NCBI GenBank assembly: GCA_902729315.2 | Contig: LR746277.1 | Span: 4,593,001-4,657,000, forward strand | DNA length: 64,000 nucleotides | Reading direction: 5' to 3' | From: Spirodela intermedia | Taxonomy: Eukaryota; Streptophyta; Magnoliopsida; Alismatales; Araceae | Shown here: in pieces, positions 12,688-26,136 of the stretch | How positions within the stretch are numbered: the first letter of the stretch is position 1 | Layout: every line of letters begins with the position of its first letter | Made by a program: the position numbers and the translations under genes | Notes under the pieces: model-generated | Seen by the model: the letters and a program-made list of their open reading frames with translations, nothing else | Databases searched by the model: none | What the model was told of the DNA's origin: nothing

Positions 12688-13212
12688 ATGGCATTTTTTT
12701 AACGTAAATATATTATTATTATTTAATTAAAACTTTTTTTAATCCGGGAAGTGAAAACAAATAATTACAGGGTGAAAATGTGAAATCTTAGGCGGAGAAA
12801 GGGCTAATTTGTGAGGGCTCTCGTGACGGCAGCAGCAATGATAGTATTTTTATCCAATTACTCATCCTGGCATTTTTAGAGGTAAATATATTATTATTAT
12901 TAAAACTTTTTTAATCCGGGAAGTGGGCGTAAAAGAAAAACAATAGTTAAAGGGTTAAAATGTCAAATCTTAGGCGAAGAGAGGGCTAATCTGGAAGGTC
13001 TCTCGTGACGGCAGCAGCAATGATAGTACTTTTATTCAATTTATAATTCTGTCATTCTTTAAGGTAAATATATTTTTAGTCACTTAAAAGCTTTTTTAAT
13101 CCGGGAAGTGGGCGTGAAAGAAAAACAATAGTTAAAGGGTTAAAATGTTAAGTCTTTAGCGGAGAGAGGGCTAATCTGGGAGGGCTCTCGTGACAGCAGC
13201 AGAAATAATATA
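12688..13212. repeat. Tandem repeat, three copies of a ~180-bp unit
   Basis: Three imperfect head-to-tail copies sit between the CCCH gene and the dynamin gene. Each has an AT-rich lead (GTAAATATATT), then TTTTTAATCCGGGAAGTG (AATCCGGG at about 12741, 12913 and 13098), then AATCTTAGGC...GAGGGCTAAT and a CTCTCGTGAC-GCAGCAG box (at 12819, 13000 and 13185). Spacing is 172-185 bp. Copies 2 and 3 share GGGCGT-AAAGAAAAACAATAGTTAAAGGGT and are closer to each other than to copy 1. The last copy ends about 160 bp before the dynamin ATG, so the array lies in its promoter. Confidence 0.85.
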
Positions 13213-13369
13213 GACTGGTGAACCCCGTGGAGTTGGGTCCCCTGCCCTCTTCCTCTTCACTGGTCAAGAAGACGAAGGAGCGGCGGAGGACATGAGCATC
13301 ATGGGGAATTGGCGGCGGTGACTTCTCTCCGGGAATCGGATTCCCGCTGCAGGAAGAGGGCGGGGTTCC

Positions 13370-16300
13370 ATGGGCTCAGAGCAGGCGTACTCTTCCACTG
13401 CCTCTTCCTCCTCGTCGTCCTCTTCCTCTTCTTCCTCCAATAGCCATCAGAAGATGTCACTGGGGTCAGCCGTGATCCCGATTATAAATCGGCTCCAGGA
13501 TATCTTCGCACAGGTGGGGGACGTGACCACCATCAGGTTACCGCAGGTGGCCGTGATCGGGAGCCAGAGCAGCGGCAAGTCGAGTGTGCTCGAGTCCCTG
13601 GTCGGCAGGGACTTTCTCCCCCGCGGGAATGACATCTGCACGCGACGCCCCCTTGTCCTACAACTCGTGCACACTGCTGCACCGACAGAAGCCTCCCAGG
13701 GCGCGGAGTGGGGGGAGTTCCTCCATCGGCCGGGGCAGCGGTTCGAGGATTTCTCCGAGATACGTCGGGAAATCGAGGTGTGGTTCGCGTTTCCTTGTCC
13801 TTGAATTCTTCTGCCTATTTCATTCTTTTGCCGCGATTGTTCTAATGATTTTAGTCAGATGTTGAATCTACGTTTGTCGTTAGTTATCAATCTCAACTTT
13901 AAATTAAAAGCACGTTTCAGGTGTGTTTCTGGGACAAAACCTTGGGGAACAGTCATTTTGAATGTGCTAATAAGATTTTATTTTAAAATGTTTCTTGATG
14001 AAAAAGTTTATTGATACAATTGTTCCCTATTCATCTTACAGGAAATGGACATCAACATAAATTCTTCTATTGGTCCGTTCCATTGATGTGCAAACTAAGA
14101 ATACATATGTTAATTTGTATGATCAGAGAAGAAGAAGATGCTAGAGAACTAAAGAAATGCGGAAAACAATACTGGTGTTTGGGACAGTGATCCACGGAAA
14201 GAAAAAAGAATGCATGATGAAAATAGGAAAAATAAATCATTCCTATACCCAGAACCATAATAAGAGAATTCGATTTTCTGTTCCACTTCATGTATACATT
14301 GCAATTATCATAAAAAGAAACACTGCAATTCTCTTGTCTGATCAGGCTTTTCTTGGAAAACAAATAACATTCTACTGATAAGAAATCACGAGGCAAATGG
14401 ACCTCCGATTCCAATGAATTAAAAAAAATTGCAAGATGGATGCTGGTGTAAATTTTTAGTCTTTTCATTGAAATCTTATTCATGTGCGCCGAAGCCAACA
14501 TTCCCATAAAACTGGAACAATTAGGGGAGTCGCATGGTACTGTACGAAACAATGTGAGGGTGCATCTAAAGCTGAAAAGCATGAAGTGTGATTCCAGTTG
14601 ATGGCAAATTTTCCCGTGTAGTTCAAGTCAAGCCTGGGTTTTGACCAAGGGACTTAACTGGTTGTACTCAGATTATTATGAACCCCCTCTTATGTCTGAA
14701 GTCAATAAGTAAGGTTCTCTGTGTATAAAGTGTGTCCTTCCTCAAAAAAATTCACGATGGTGTGCAGCAATCACTCTGAATAATGATGGCAAGCAGCCTT
14801 TGTCAAGAGGAGTTCACAACTTTGCAAAAATATGTACTCAGCTCGAGAAAAAAACTTAATAAATTTGTATAGAAGGAATGAATGTTTTCTCCTGCTTATC
14901 TTTCATTCTATTTGAAAGATGCTTTAGGACGATCATTCGTCCCAATATCTTGTGTTTCATGAAGGATGAAGGAAATAAACTAGAATAATATTTTCCTCCA
15001 ATAGCTAGTTTCCTATTGTCTATTAATTCGTCTTTCAGATGAGGGCTTACTGTGGAAGAAAGATGACTAAATAGAAATAAAAGATAGCCCACCAAGTGGA
15101 TGTGCAGTGGAATGTATGGTATGCCCTTTTTACTCTCTTTCTTTGAAGACACTCACGTACTAGCACTTGTAAGAATGACTCATATTTTATGAAGAATAGG
15201 GGCATTTCTAGACGTACCTTCAGACAAGGTTGTCATACATCACTGGTAAGCTTGGAATGAAACCTCCTTAACATAGAAAAAAGAATTCAAAAGACAGAAA
15301 GTGGATGTACGACGTCAGCAAGAATTTTAATCAGGATTCACCAAAGTTTGCTTGAACTGTAGTGCAACTAGGTGTTTTAAGCTACTACACATTATTTTTC
15401 TACCTCCTCCCGTGTAAAAATCAGACTTTATTTTCCATTTCACGGCACATAAAGTTTGAGGAGAGATAAGTTGCTCTAACTTTGTTAATTATCCAGATTG
15501 AAACCGAAAGAGAAGCGGGAACAAACCAAGGAATTTCAGATAAGCAGATTCGGCTGAAGATTTTCTCTCCAAATGTCCTTGACATTACTCTTGTTGATTT
15601 ACCTGGAATTACAAAGGTTCCAGTTGGTAATCAACCCAGTGACATAGAACTCAGAATCAGGACAATGATCATATCTTATATCAAACATGAAACCTGCATA
15701 ATATTAGCAGTCTCACCTGCAAATTCTGATCTGGCGAACTCAGATGCACTTCAAATGGCTAGAATTGCTGATCCTAATGGTAAGTAGTGCTATTCATCGA
15801 TTTATTTTATCCAAGTTGCATATCTTGAATACTGGAGACGTTTCTGATGTGAAATTACAAACAGGTTCTCGAACAATTGGTGTTATCACAAAGGTTGGAA
15901 CCTAACCCTCTCAAAACAAGCTTCACAGTTTTTTCCTATCCGAATATAAGATGAACAATTATTGTTGATTCTAACCGGTGAGAATTTTATTTGGTCTGTC
16001 ATCAGCTGGATATAATGGATCGAGGAACCGATGCCTGCAATTTTTTGCTTGGAAAAGTTATTCCTCTTCGGCTGGGTTACATTGGGATTGTTAATCGTAG
16101 TCAGCTGGTATTGCTTTACAAAACATAACCTTTTTATTTCTTTATAATCTTTTTTCTTTAATGATTATTGTTTAACATATTCTCTCAAATGTCATTTTCC
16201 CACGTGACACATGAATGAATTGTCATTGCTATGGAAGACTTTACTCATCAATTGATCCTTCAATTAAATCGTGTGTAGTGCTGATAAGAAAAAAGTATCT

Positions 16301-19300
16301 TCTTCAAATGATGTTTTGTTCTTTGTAGAACTAATTGGCCATGTGGTGCCTGAGGTACAGGGTCTAATCCATTTTTCTTTGCCCAGATATAGGTTCCTTT
16401 ATAAATTCCATGAACAAATTTGACATTCCAAATTCTCAGTGAGGTATGTGGAAATAAACTGTAGGCATATAAAATTAAAGGAATTCACTAGGTAATACAT
16501 GGATGATTCACATAGTTATACTTATGTCTCCTAGTTTCTTTCAACTTTGTGCAGCTATTGTCCTGTTTATTAACTTGAACTTCTACTGTGGAGATGACAA
16601 TTAAAACCATGTTTAATTGGAATGAATGTTTTTTCAAACCTAACTGTGAATTGTTCTTTTCTCTATGTTGTCATGGTAGAATCACGTTTATATGTTCTTG
16701 TGACATCTAATATTTTGAAGTTTCTTGTAAACAGGATATCATTGAAAACCGGAGCATTGCAGAAGCGCTTGCAAATGAGGAATTCTTTTTCCGAAGTCGT
16801 CCTGTAGATATCTCTTTCACTTATTTTAAATTCTTTCTGTAGCATGTATGTATTCGCCCCTTAAGCTGACATCTCTTGACTAAATGTCTCAGGTATATCA
16901 TGCTCTGGCTGATCGTTGTGGCATTCCTCAATTAGCAAGGAAATTGAATCAGGTTGTTAATCAAGGAATTAAAGTTTGTTTGCTTTGGCCTGTCTAATTT
17001 CGTCAAGAATACCAAATTTCAGTGAATAGTCAAGTCAGTAATCAGTTTTGTGGTTACTCATTTAGAAAGATGGCTTATTTCAAGATGGTTTTAAAGATTT
17101 TTGCAGGGAAAGCTCCTGATCTCGTTTCTCATCGCTTTCACTCTGTTTTCAGATTCTTGCGCAGCACATAAGAATGGTTCTGCCAGAATTGAAGGCTCGG
17201 CTAAATGCACAAATGGTTGCTGTTATAAAGGAATTGCGGTCGTATGGAGAAACCATGGAATCCATTGTAAGTTCGTGGTTTATGTTATTTATGTTGCAAT
17301 CGAATTGATCAAATGTTTCTGGCATATATACATTTAATTCCGTTTGGTCATTATGTCTTTTCTTTGTCTGCTATCGTTATTGTTGTTATGAGTGTGTGTC
17401 AGTTGTAACTAATAACCTGGCAGTTTGTTGGAAACAGACGCACCTCTATTATTAGAAACATAAAGCAGATTTCGAGTCGCTGCTATCAACCAGTGAGCTT
17501 ATCAAGCTGGATTAGAATAGGGATACTATTTGATAGCCAATGGTACTGTCAGATAAGTAAGAGCTTATTTGCTCGGAAATCTAAATGGCCAAAGGCTGAG
17601 ATGCATCTTTCTGTATTTTTGCTTAAAGCTGTGATAAATCTTCATACTATTCTATTATCAAGACAGGGAAAGGTATCTTCACCTCTAAAATCAAAAAGGT
17701 TCCTTAATAATGAAGCCTCGTTCAAAAGAGCATGATTATGGATTGTTAGTCGAATTTCTGCTTGTTCTGTAATTACATGATAGAAAGCTTTTCATAAGAA
17801 AATCGAATGGACTGAAATTGTAGTGAACATTATTTAGGGTTCAATTATCACCAGCTGGACTTATGCTGCCCACTATTATTTGATAGGTCTATCTGTGGCT
17901 TGGAATTGCTGCAGCTATTTATCCACTGCGGCCACTGTTCTCACTGCTTGATATCCAGAATTTCCCTTTTTACCCAATTCTTTATCTTTGTTTCTTTTTT
18001 CTACAATTGTTGTTCATAATTATTATGGGGTGTCCTGCTATGATGTTCGTGCTGGAGGAGGGAGGAGAAAGATCGTGTTAAGGAGTAGATATTAACGGTT
18101 GCATCCTTCTTCTTTCTGAAGAAGAACTAGGTATTCTTAAATGAGTACACAAATACCTCGTTGGACATAAATCACTTTTTCATTTAAGAATCACGGTTTT
18201 TAACATTCAGCCACATACCATCATTAGGTTGCCCAGTTTTGATCATATCCGAAGCTACATCCTTGGAACCTGAGATCATTGCAATTAAAGCATTTAAAAT
18301 GTTGCAGGTAATAAATCAGCGATTCTTGAATATGATCCGTGTCAGTTCTGGGGGAATATTCAATGCCGATTTCCATTCTATCTTTCACAAATACAAATAC
18401 CTGTATTTCACAAATACAAGTATTTTCTGGTGGAGATGAAAACAGACCCCCCCCCTGTCTTTATCTAAAAATAAGTGATCATCTCGTAGGTATACTATCT
18501 CTAACATTATTTTTATATCTAGGGAGTACTACTAGTTAATCGGGCATTAGCCCAGATTCATGACATGAACTCTGTTTGCAATTTACAAAATGAAGTTTGA
18601 ATTCAGATTAATGGGAGGGGAATTGGATGAAGATGGTAAAGCAGTCTCAGTTTTTTCTCGTTGAGTTTCATTTATCTCTTTTTTGGGATGTATGTTCATT
18701 TTTCATTATTGGGTTTCTGCTAAAAAATGCTTTCTCTCTTGTTAAATAGGAGGAAAAGAGGATTTTTCTACTGAACGTCTTGACCAAGTATTGTGAAGGT
18801 ATACTTAACCGTTTTGATATGCATCTCTGGCATTTTGATTTCTTTCAATATGATTGTTGCGTTACATTGATATACTGCAATAATATGTATTCTATTCCAT
18901 TCATTTATGCTCATTATCATTTATCCGACATATAAGAATCTGCTTGATGTGAGCACCTTTTAATCCAGAACATCCTTTCTCCCTCTTGTCTAGTTATGCC
19001 TTACTTTCTTAACGAAGTGTAAGAATTTCGGAAGCTTAAAGTCAAGAGTTGCTAAGCCATTTCTGATCTGAAAGGATATTGGTATTTTCGTCATTCAGAA
19101 AAGTGGTTCTGGCGCCCTCCCAAGGTTTAACTATAAGGGTTTTTCAGTGACCATTCCTCCATCTCTTTTTTGTTTTAGGAATAACTCTCACAGACATGTA
19201 GTTATTAGATTAAGGCGCTTCTATCACAAAAATATCAAAATTTTATATAAAATATTAATGAATCTAAAATTGTTAAGACCATTGAGTTGTGAATCGTTTT

Positions 19301-22300
19301 CCGAATTGTATGCTATGTAATCATGATGCCAACTAGTGCTGGAGCACGGATACAATTGAGCTGTACAACCTATTAATACATATAAATATAGGTTGTATTA
19401 ATCTGACCTGTCAGTGGATCATATTTAACGTGTAAGAATACTGGGGCATTTTATTTTTGTAAAAGAATATGCTTAAGAATACTTGTCGGGATGCACCATA
19501 CCTACTTCGTCAGCTTGGATTTAGGCATGTTCTAGGGGCAGTCATTTGTTGGGCAACGTGGATATCTCAGGTTTGGACATCAGAAAAGGGTGATTGTCTT
19601 TGATCGCTTACCAGATGAGTGGTATTCAATTTTGTGCTTTGACCTTCCAATATAACCTGAATTGGTTTGATAAGCTTATGCATGTGGAAAGCTGTATAAA
19701 TTTACGAACATATGGATATAGCACCTCTATCCATATAAAACCTATGAGTTGGGTGACTTCTTCATCTCAAACGAGGACGCTCTGCTACAACTTACGTTTG
19801 GTTGAATTTTTTTTGGGTCCTTGAAAATTTATGATGAAGGAAAATGATGCCTCACAATGCCTCCTCCAGTCACTTCTTTGGTATAGAGCCCCTTCAGTTT
19901 GAGCGAACGTTTTCAAAATCCTCACCCTTAGGGCCGTCTTTAAAAAAATAAATCCTACCCTTAATGCGTGTTATTTTGAAGTCTCAAAGTTGGACCAGCT
20001 TCCTTTTACAAGAGACGTCCAAAGCACGAGTACACCATGCCATCATCTGTGGAAATATATGATGATCAAAAAATTTGAGGAATTTATCTCATCTTCAGGA
20101 TGGGATTTCGGGTTACATTTGTGATAAGAGCACATGAACTATGGATAGTCTGTGAAAGATGATGCATCTTTGCTCTATTAATATGGAAAGGATATGCCAG
20201 ATGGTGCACTTCTGTCAGAGATCACCCTATATATTGAACTGTTGACTTCCAGCTCGTCTGAGGAGGATGTTATGCGGAGGTTCCAAGGTGATACAACTTC
20301 CGCAACTATGGAAGTACCAGAAGGGAATATGAAACAAAATGGGAAGGAAACTGAGAAGAAGAAGATAGAAAGGGGATCCTGAAGGAACCCTAGACTGTTC
20401 TGGAAGGCTTTCGACAGGGTCCCCGTCTCTCCCAAGTCAGTCTGCTGTTTTTTTTCCTCCCTCGACCTCTCCTGCTCAAGCCCTAATACCTCACTAGCTG
20501 GTCCTCCATTACAGTACCTGCACCTTTGGACAAGATTGTCTATTCTTTCTTCTGAAATAAGATACGACCAGAGTCGTATCCAACGATTGGTGACCAAACA
20601 CATGCCAACATTTGTGATTTGGAGGAAAATGAACAGCAGAGTATTTAACATGGAAAATAGAACAATTGAAGCAAGCAACGTGGGTGCTTATGATGTTTCG
20701 AACCAATGAAAAACAATTGTGGGATGAGGACCATTATTATTGCTACTCTGGGTAAAATGGGCTGCATTGCCTTTCTGTGGACTCCATTTCTAGTGCAGTT
20801 TTGTTTCTAATAGCACAGAGAGAAATGTGTGTGCATGGAGACATCATCTATTGGCCCTTTTTGCTGAATTTCATTATTGCACTCTTTGCCCTTTTCTGTT
20901 TTCACTTTTTTTGTGTACATCAAAAATAATTTATGACATTTCATTTGCTGTTGAAAACTCAAAATTTGTGTATAACATGTTCTCAGTTACATCTTCTTGC
21001 CCTTGTCACCAAGTTTTCTGCTATAAGTTCTGCATGTAATTTCTGAGGTATGGATGATAGTCATATTAACTATTTGTGGACATAACTTATCTTACGCTTT
21101 ATGATGTTTATTTTTTTCCCCAATTATTTCTGTTTTTGTAACTGTTGATTCATGAGACTCTTTTTCTTCTATACCACAGATTTCTCTGCAATGATTGATG
21201 GAAAATATTTAGATATGCCAACCACTGAGTTGGCCGGTGGATCTAGGATCTTGTACATTTTCCAATCAACTTTGGTAAAATGTCTGGAGGTACACAATTG
21301 ATCTTTCCATTACCACGTGTCTATGCTGTCATTATTTTGCCTTTGTTTTGTGCTTCTGACGAAAGCATGTGTCAATACTATCAATTAGATTAGTTAGTAG
21401 GTAACAATTTATGTAGGGCCAGTGCTAATTATCTACAGTTTGCATTATTGAAGATTATTTTTCTCAATTTCTTGATATTTGTTGCACAATGATCTGGCAA
21501 GTGTACATTATGTAATTGCTTGATGGCATTTTGCAGGAAGTGGATCCTTGTGAGGATTTGACTGATGATGAAATTAGAATGGCTATCCAAAATGCGACTG
21601 GTACTAAAACTGCTCTGTTTGTCCCAGAGGTGTGAATGATCTCCCTTCACAATACTTTGCAGCACTTTTAAAAATGTAGTATGAGCTCTCAGGATTCCTC
21701 TTTCAGGTTCCATTTGAAATTCTAGTCAGGAGACGAATTGCTCGGCTTTTGGATCCTAGCCTTCAGTGCTTACGTTTCATCTATGATGAACTAATAAAGG
21801 TGATTAGGCATGCCTGATTCATTGAGCTTTCTTTTCTTGGTGGTCTGTGTACCAGATTAAATTTATGGTGATATTTTTTTAACCGGATGATGCGAATGAG
21901 AACTGAAACGATTGCTATATTGCAGATAAGCCACGCATGTGCAACAGATCTACAACGATTTCCTCTTCTAACTAGACGACTAGAGGAGGTAGTAGGAAAG
22001 TTCTTACGCGATGGTGTAAAGCCTGCAGAGAGAATGATAGCGAATCTTATTGGAATGGAGGTATTTTATCTTCCAGTGGTTCTTATTGCCAGCGTTTCTG
22101 GCGGTCTATATTAATATTCCGGTGACTCTTTTGCCTTTCTATACTTATTGATATGTGGTATTCACCATGAACATGCTAATCGTGGTATCTATATTAACGC
22201 AATTCTAGGTTCTGGATTTGTCAGGCTTGATCATTGAAAAAGAAAAAAAGATTGTAAGTGTAAAGGTCATTGTATTCTCATGAGGAATCCGTAGGTAGTG

Positions 22301-25300
22301 GGGTCTATGGGCACAAGTTTGCATCTGTTGATCAATTGAAATGCTACTCAGGGGATAAAAAAAATGTTAATTCTCTTGAAGGATCATTATAGCGTTCGGT
22401 AACGGATTAATTTTCTCCAGTTACGCAACTTACCGCGCGCAGTTTCTCTAGTAGGAAATCGCAACGTGTAAACCAGCCTCTGGAATATGCCAATCAAATC
22501 TTTTCTATTTACCCATCCTTGCTCAATAGCAAGTTTGGTCTTGCATCATAGTAACCTAAACAAAGCATAAAAATTTAAAAAGCTAACCTAGCAAAGCTAA
22601 AGACCATTTTCAAGTGTCTGAGAAGCTTTGATGAATTTTAAGGAGAGCTTGACAGCGTTTTACGTGACAGAACTTCACTTTGCCATTGAGGGGAGACTTA
22701 AATCTGGAAAGTAATAGATAGCTTGAATTTTGGTGTATTGTTTCTCACCTTACAATGAGATGTTTTTAACTAGTTGGAGGGGAACGTGTTGGCCGTGAAA
22801 TTTCTGGTGCAGTTCAGATATATGCAGTATTTATTCTGATTTGACTCACGTTGTTGAGTTTTTGCCATCAATCGTTAGCATTTATTCGTGGGTCATTCGA
22901 AGTAATTATCACTGGCTACTTGTGTATCAACAGTGCTATTGATTCTGTGCATTCTAATTTGTATTTGAGAGTCTTTTATTGAAATGGCTGTGGGCTGTTG
23001 ACCACTGAGTCGACTCTACGTATTTTTGTTCGTTTTTCTGTACATATACTAACTTGGTTGAAGCTCTGACAATTTGTTAGTGCATGCATTGCGTTGACAA
23101 CTTTTTCAACACATGCAGTGGTAATTTTTTTTAGTTCAGTAAAAGTTTGAGATTAGATGGAAATACTTTTGTCCAATCAATTTTTTGTTGGATGAGGATT
23201 AGAGACCCAGGAAAAAACAGTCTTCAAAAAGGAGTGCAGTTCCAAGTATTTGGCTGATAATCCCAATAAGTTAAAGGAAACAATGCTGAAATTTCAGTAT
23301 GATGTGATAATATTTTTCATTACATCGTCATGCATTGCCATTGCCTAGTGTTATTCTACATGCTTTCATGCTTGTCATAGAGAGGATGTCCATACAGGAT
23401 AACTGAAAGTGTTTTAGCTAAGTAATCCTTGGATGAATTGTCTTTAATACTTTGCCACTAAAGTTTTACTGGTTTGGCTGTCTGAATGACTCCAGATGGA
23501 TTATATAAATACATCTAATCCAAGCTTTATCGGCGGTAGCAAAGCAGTAGAGATTGCAATGCAGCAGCTGAAAACTTCTAGTCTTTTGGCGCACAATGTA
23601 CCAAAGCCAAAGGTCTGTTTTTGACAGTATTAGGATATCTTATAGGATGATATCACTTAGGAAATCACAAGCTTTTCCTGAGTTGTATCTTATTGAAGCT
23701 TGTTTTCCAATGCAGGATGCTGTGGATGCTGATAAGCTGACAATTGCATCAGAAAAAAGCTCTAAAAGTCGTGGATTTCTTACTAAATCTGTAGCAAATG
23801 GAGTTTCACCTGAGCAGGTAGATAATTGTCATTTGATATGATTCCACATTATTTCTTTCTATGATTATCGATGCTCAAAGGTGACACTGTTTGGGTGAAA
23901 ATCGTGGTTCAGAATATCTAATCTTTGTTTGTCTGCTTGCAGGGTAGCAAACTTCTAACAATTAACGACAGACCAACAGCATCAGCAGGTGAGCTTCTGG
24001 CCTCCTCAAACCGTTATAAATCCGAATATATTTTTTTGCCTGCCTGAACGATTGTTTTCAAGGTGCTAACGGTAAGTCATTTGGGTAGGTAGCTAGGCGA
24101 GCATGCCTAAAATGTGTTTGCCTTTGTTAATCTTAGTGTCAGGGTTGTCTGGTTTGCCACATCGGTTATATCTTGCCAGAGACCTAGTCGAATAAAGCTA
24201 AATATTAATGTACCGTTATTAAATTATGCATGCCTAAAAAAAAATATGTTCCGAAGCATTAATTTTTTTTTTTACAAAACAAATAATATCATTAATAAGA
24301 TAGGGTAACTCATACTTGAGTGTGACGACTTAATGTGATCCACTTGGATTACGAGAACTTGATGTTTTTCAAAAAAAAAAAAAGTGTGAGTTGGCGCTAA
24401 GAAATTGTTTCTCGTCAAACGTCCACTTAATATTTCGGATATCATTAATAGCAAGAAAGCAGTTGACCGCGCTATACTGGAATATTTCTGCTTGCAATTT
24501 ATGTATATGAGAACCGTTTGTGAAATGTGATAAATGTAATCTACTATGACATGTAATTGACCCGGTATAAAGAAACAGACATTTGTAGACAATAAATTTT
24601 ATTAGAATATTAACTATATCCTGGTTTCTTTCGCCCCATACCTTGGTCGTGGAAGATAGATGAACATCACCATAACGACTATGGTTTGGATAGATACAAG
24701 TGTATGTATAGCACTGGAATTTATGATTCTTTGTTGTGTGATTTTCGTTTCACTGTTGAAATGAGGCTGAACATTCTTTTGATGAGATTATTTCAGAATC
24801 ATTCTCGAAGCTAAATCACACTGAAATTTAGTTCGAACATGAAAAATCGGCCTTAATTTTTAGTCCTGGATTTTAAATCTTACTGGAGCACAACAAGAAA
24901 ATGGAAACCCGAATCACTTTCCTGCATCATGATGCTCTAACATTTCCATACATGCTCAAAAAAAAAAAAAAAAAAAAAAAAAACCGTGGCAGAATTTCTG
25001 AATCGTATTCGTCAGAAACCCTCGTTCTTGGTTTTCATTTGACTGTTGTCCGAGGATTTTCAGGCCCTTCGTCTGGAGGTTGGGGAATCTCATCACTATT
25101 TGGAAGCGGCAGGAATTCTTCTCAAGAGAATCTCTTGAGCAAACACTCAAACGAACCTTCTCTGAATGATCAAACAATCCTCTTAAGAGAGGTAAATCCT
25201 TGTGAAACTGAAAAAGTCATTACCCGTTTCTCTGGTCTTAAACATCCCATGATCGAAGCTATTTCTCTACCATTCCAGCCACCATCCACGCTGAGGCCAT

Positions 25301-26136
25301 CAGAAGAGCGAACGGAGAATGAGACCATTGAAATAGCTGTGACAAGAATGCTTCTTCGATCCTACTACGATATTGTCCGAAAGAAGACGCAGGACTCTGT
25401 TCCAAAAGCCATCATGCACTTCCTGGTATGTCTTTTTACTCCGCCGGCACTTGTTCCTTCCTGCAGCACAGATTCTGACCGCCCTTTTTAAATCTTCCAG
25501 GTCAACCATGCCAAGCGGAACCTGCTGAGTACTTTCATTCAGAAGCTCTACAGGCATATATATACCCCCACAGCACCACACGCTTTGCTCTTGATTCTGA
25601 CATCCTTGTACTCAACCTTGCTGAATCCTTCCTTTATAAGATCTTAAACGAAAGTCAACGGCGTTCCTGCAGAGAGGACCAGCTCGGTGTTTTGCTGAAT
25701 GAACGGGAGGAAGTTGCACTCAAGAGACAGCGCTCCCGAGAGCTGTTCCATGTTCTGCAACAAGCTGTTCATGTCAGTCCCCTCACCTTCTGTTCGTCGT
25801 TTTATTCCGCGAAGAATCTTTGATCTCTTGACTCTGCCGGAGAAAAATATTACTAGGAGCAGACTAGGTTGAGCTTAATAATGCGTTGACTCTTGGCGAA
25901 TTTAGCTTGATTCTAGGCTTACTGTTCTTGGGCTCTGACCCACCTTGCAAATTTGGCTGCTTGTGATGTAGACCCTGGATGCGCTCCCCGTAGACTTGGA
26001 GGGCGCTTCTAGAAGCTCAAAATCAGGAGGCGAGGCGTTCACCCGGTCAACGCCACTCTATGCCATCCCTTCTCCCATCCATCCTACGACGGAGGCAGAT
26101 TTCAACGCTCCGTACGTTCGTCAGTTCGAAGTATGA
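13370..26136 (+). CDS. DRP3: Dynamin-related protein 3 (DRP3 type), 20 exons, 800 aa
   Basis: GTPase that in Arabidopsis (DRP3A/DRP3B, 808 and 780 aa) divides mitochondria and peroxisomes. Exons: 13370-13777, 15497-15779, 15865-15893, 16006-16107, 16735-16803, 16893-16952, 17153-17266, 18750-18798, 21180-21289, 21537-21629, 21707-21799, 21926-22060, 23496-23612, 23716-23817, 23943-23988, 25064-25191, 25279-25425, 25501-25553, 25673-25772, 25972-26136; the sum is 2403 nt in one frame. Visible: poly-Ser N-terminus, P-loop GSQSSGKS (64-71), TRRP (G2), DLPG (170-173), TKLD (239-242, split by intron 3), middle domain, and a GED (exons 17-19). There is no PH or proline-rich domain, as expected for DRP3. 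Intron 18 starts with GC; intron 16 is open in frame. DRP3A versus DRP3B cannot be decided. Confidence 0.93.
18799..21179 (+). other. Large intron 8 of the dynamin gene
   Basis: A 2.4-kb AT-rich intron. It contains a short palindrome near 19365-19400 (ACAACCTATTAATA and its complement) and a less AT-rich block at about 20180-20700. The block may be an old insertion, but I could not match it to any element. No exon is needed here: exons 8 and 9 join in frame across it. Confidence 0.6.
24957..24983. repeat. Poly(A) run in dynamin intron 15
   Basis: About 26 consecutive A residues inside the intron between exons 15 and 16. The stretch before it (24901-24956) shows no target-site duplication that I can find, so I do not call it a retroposon tail. 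Confidence 0.85.
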
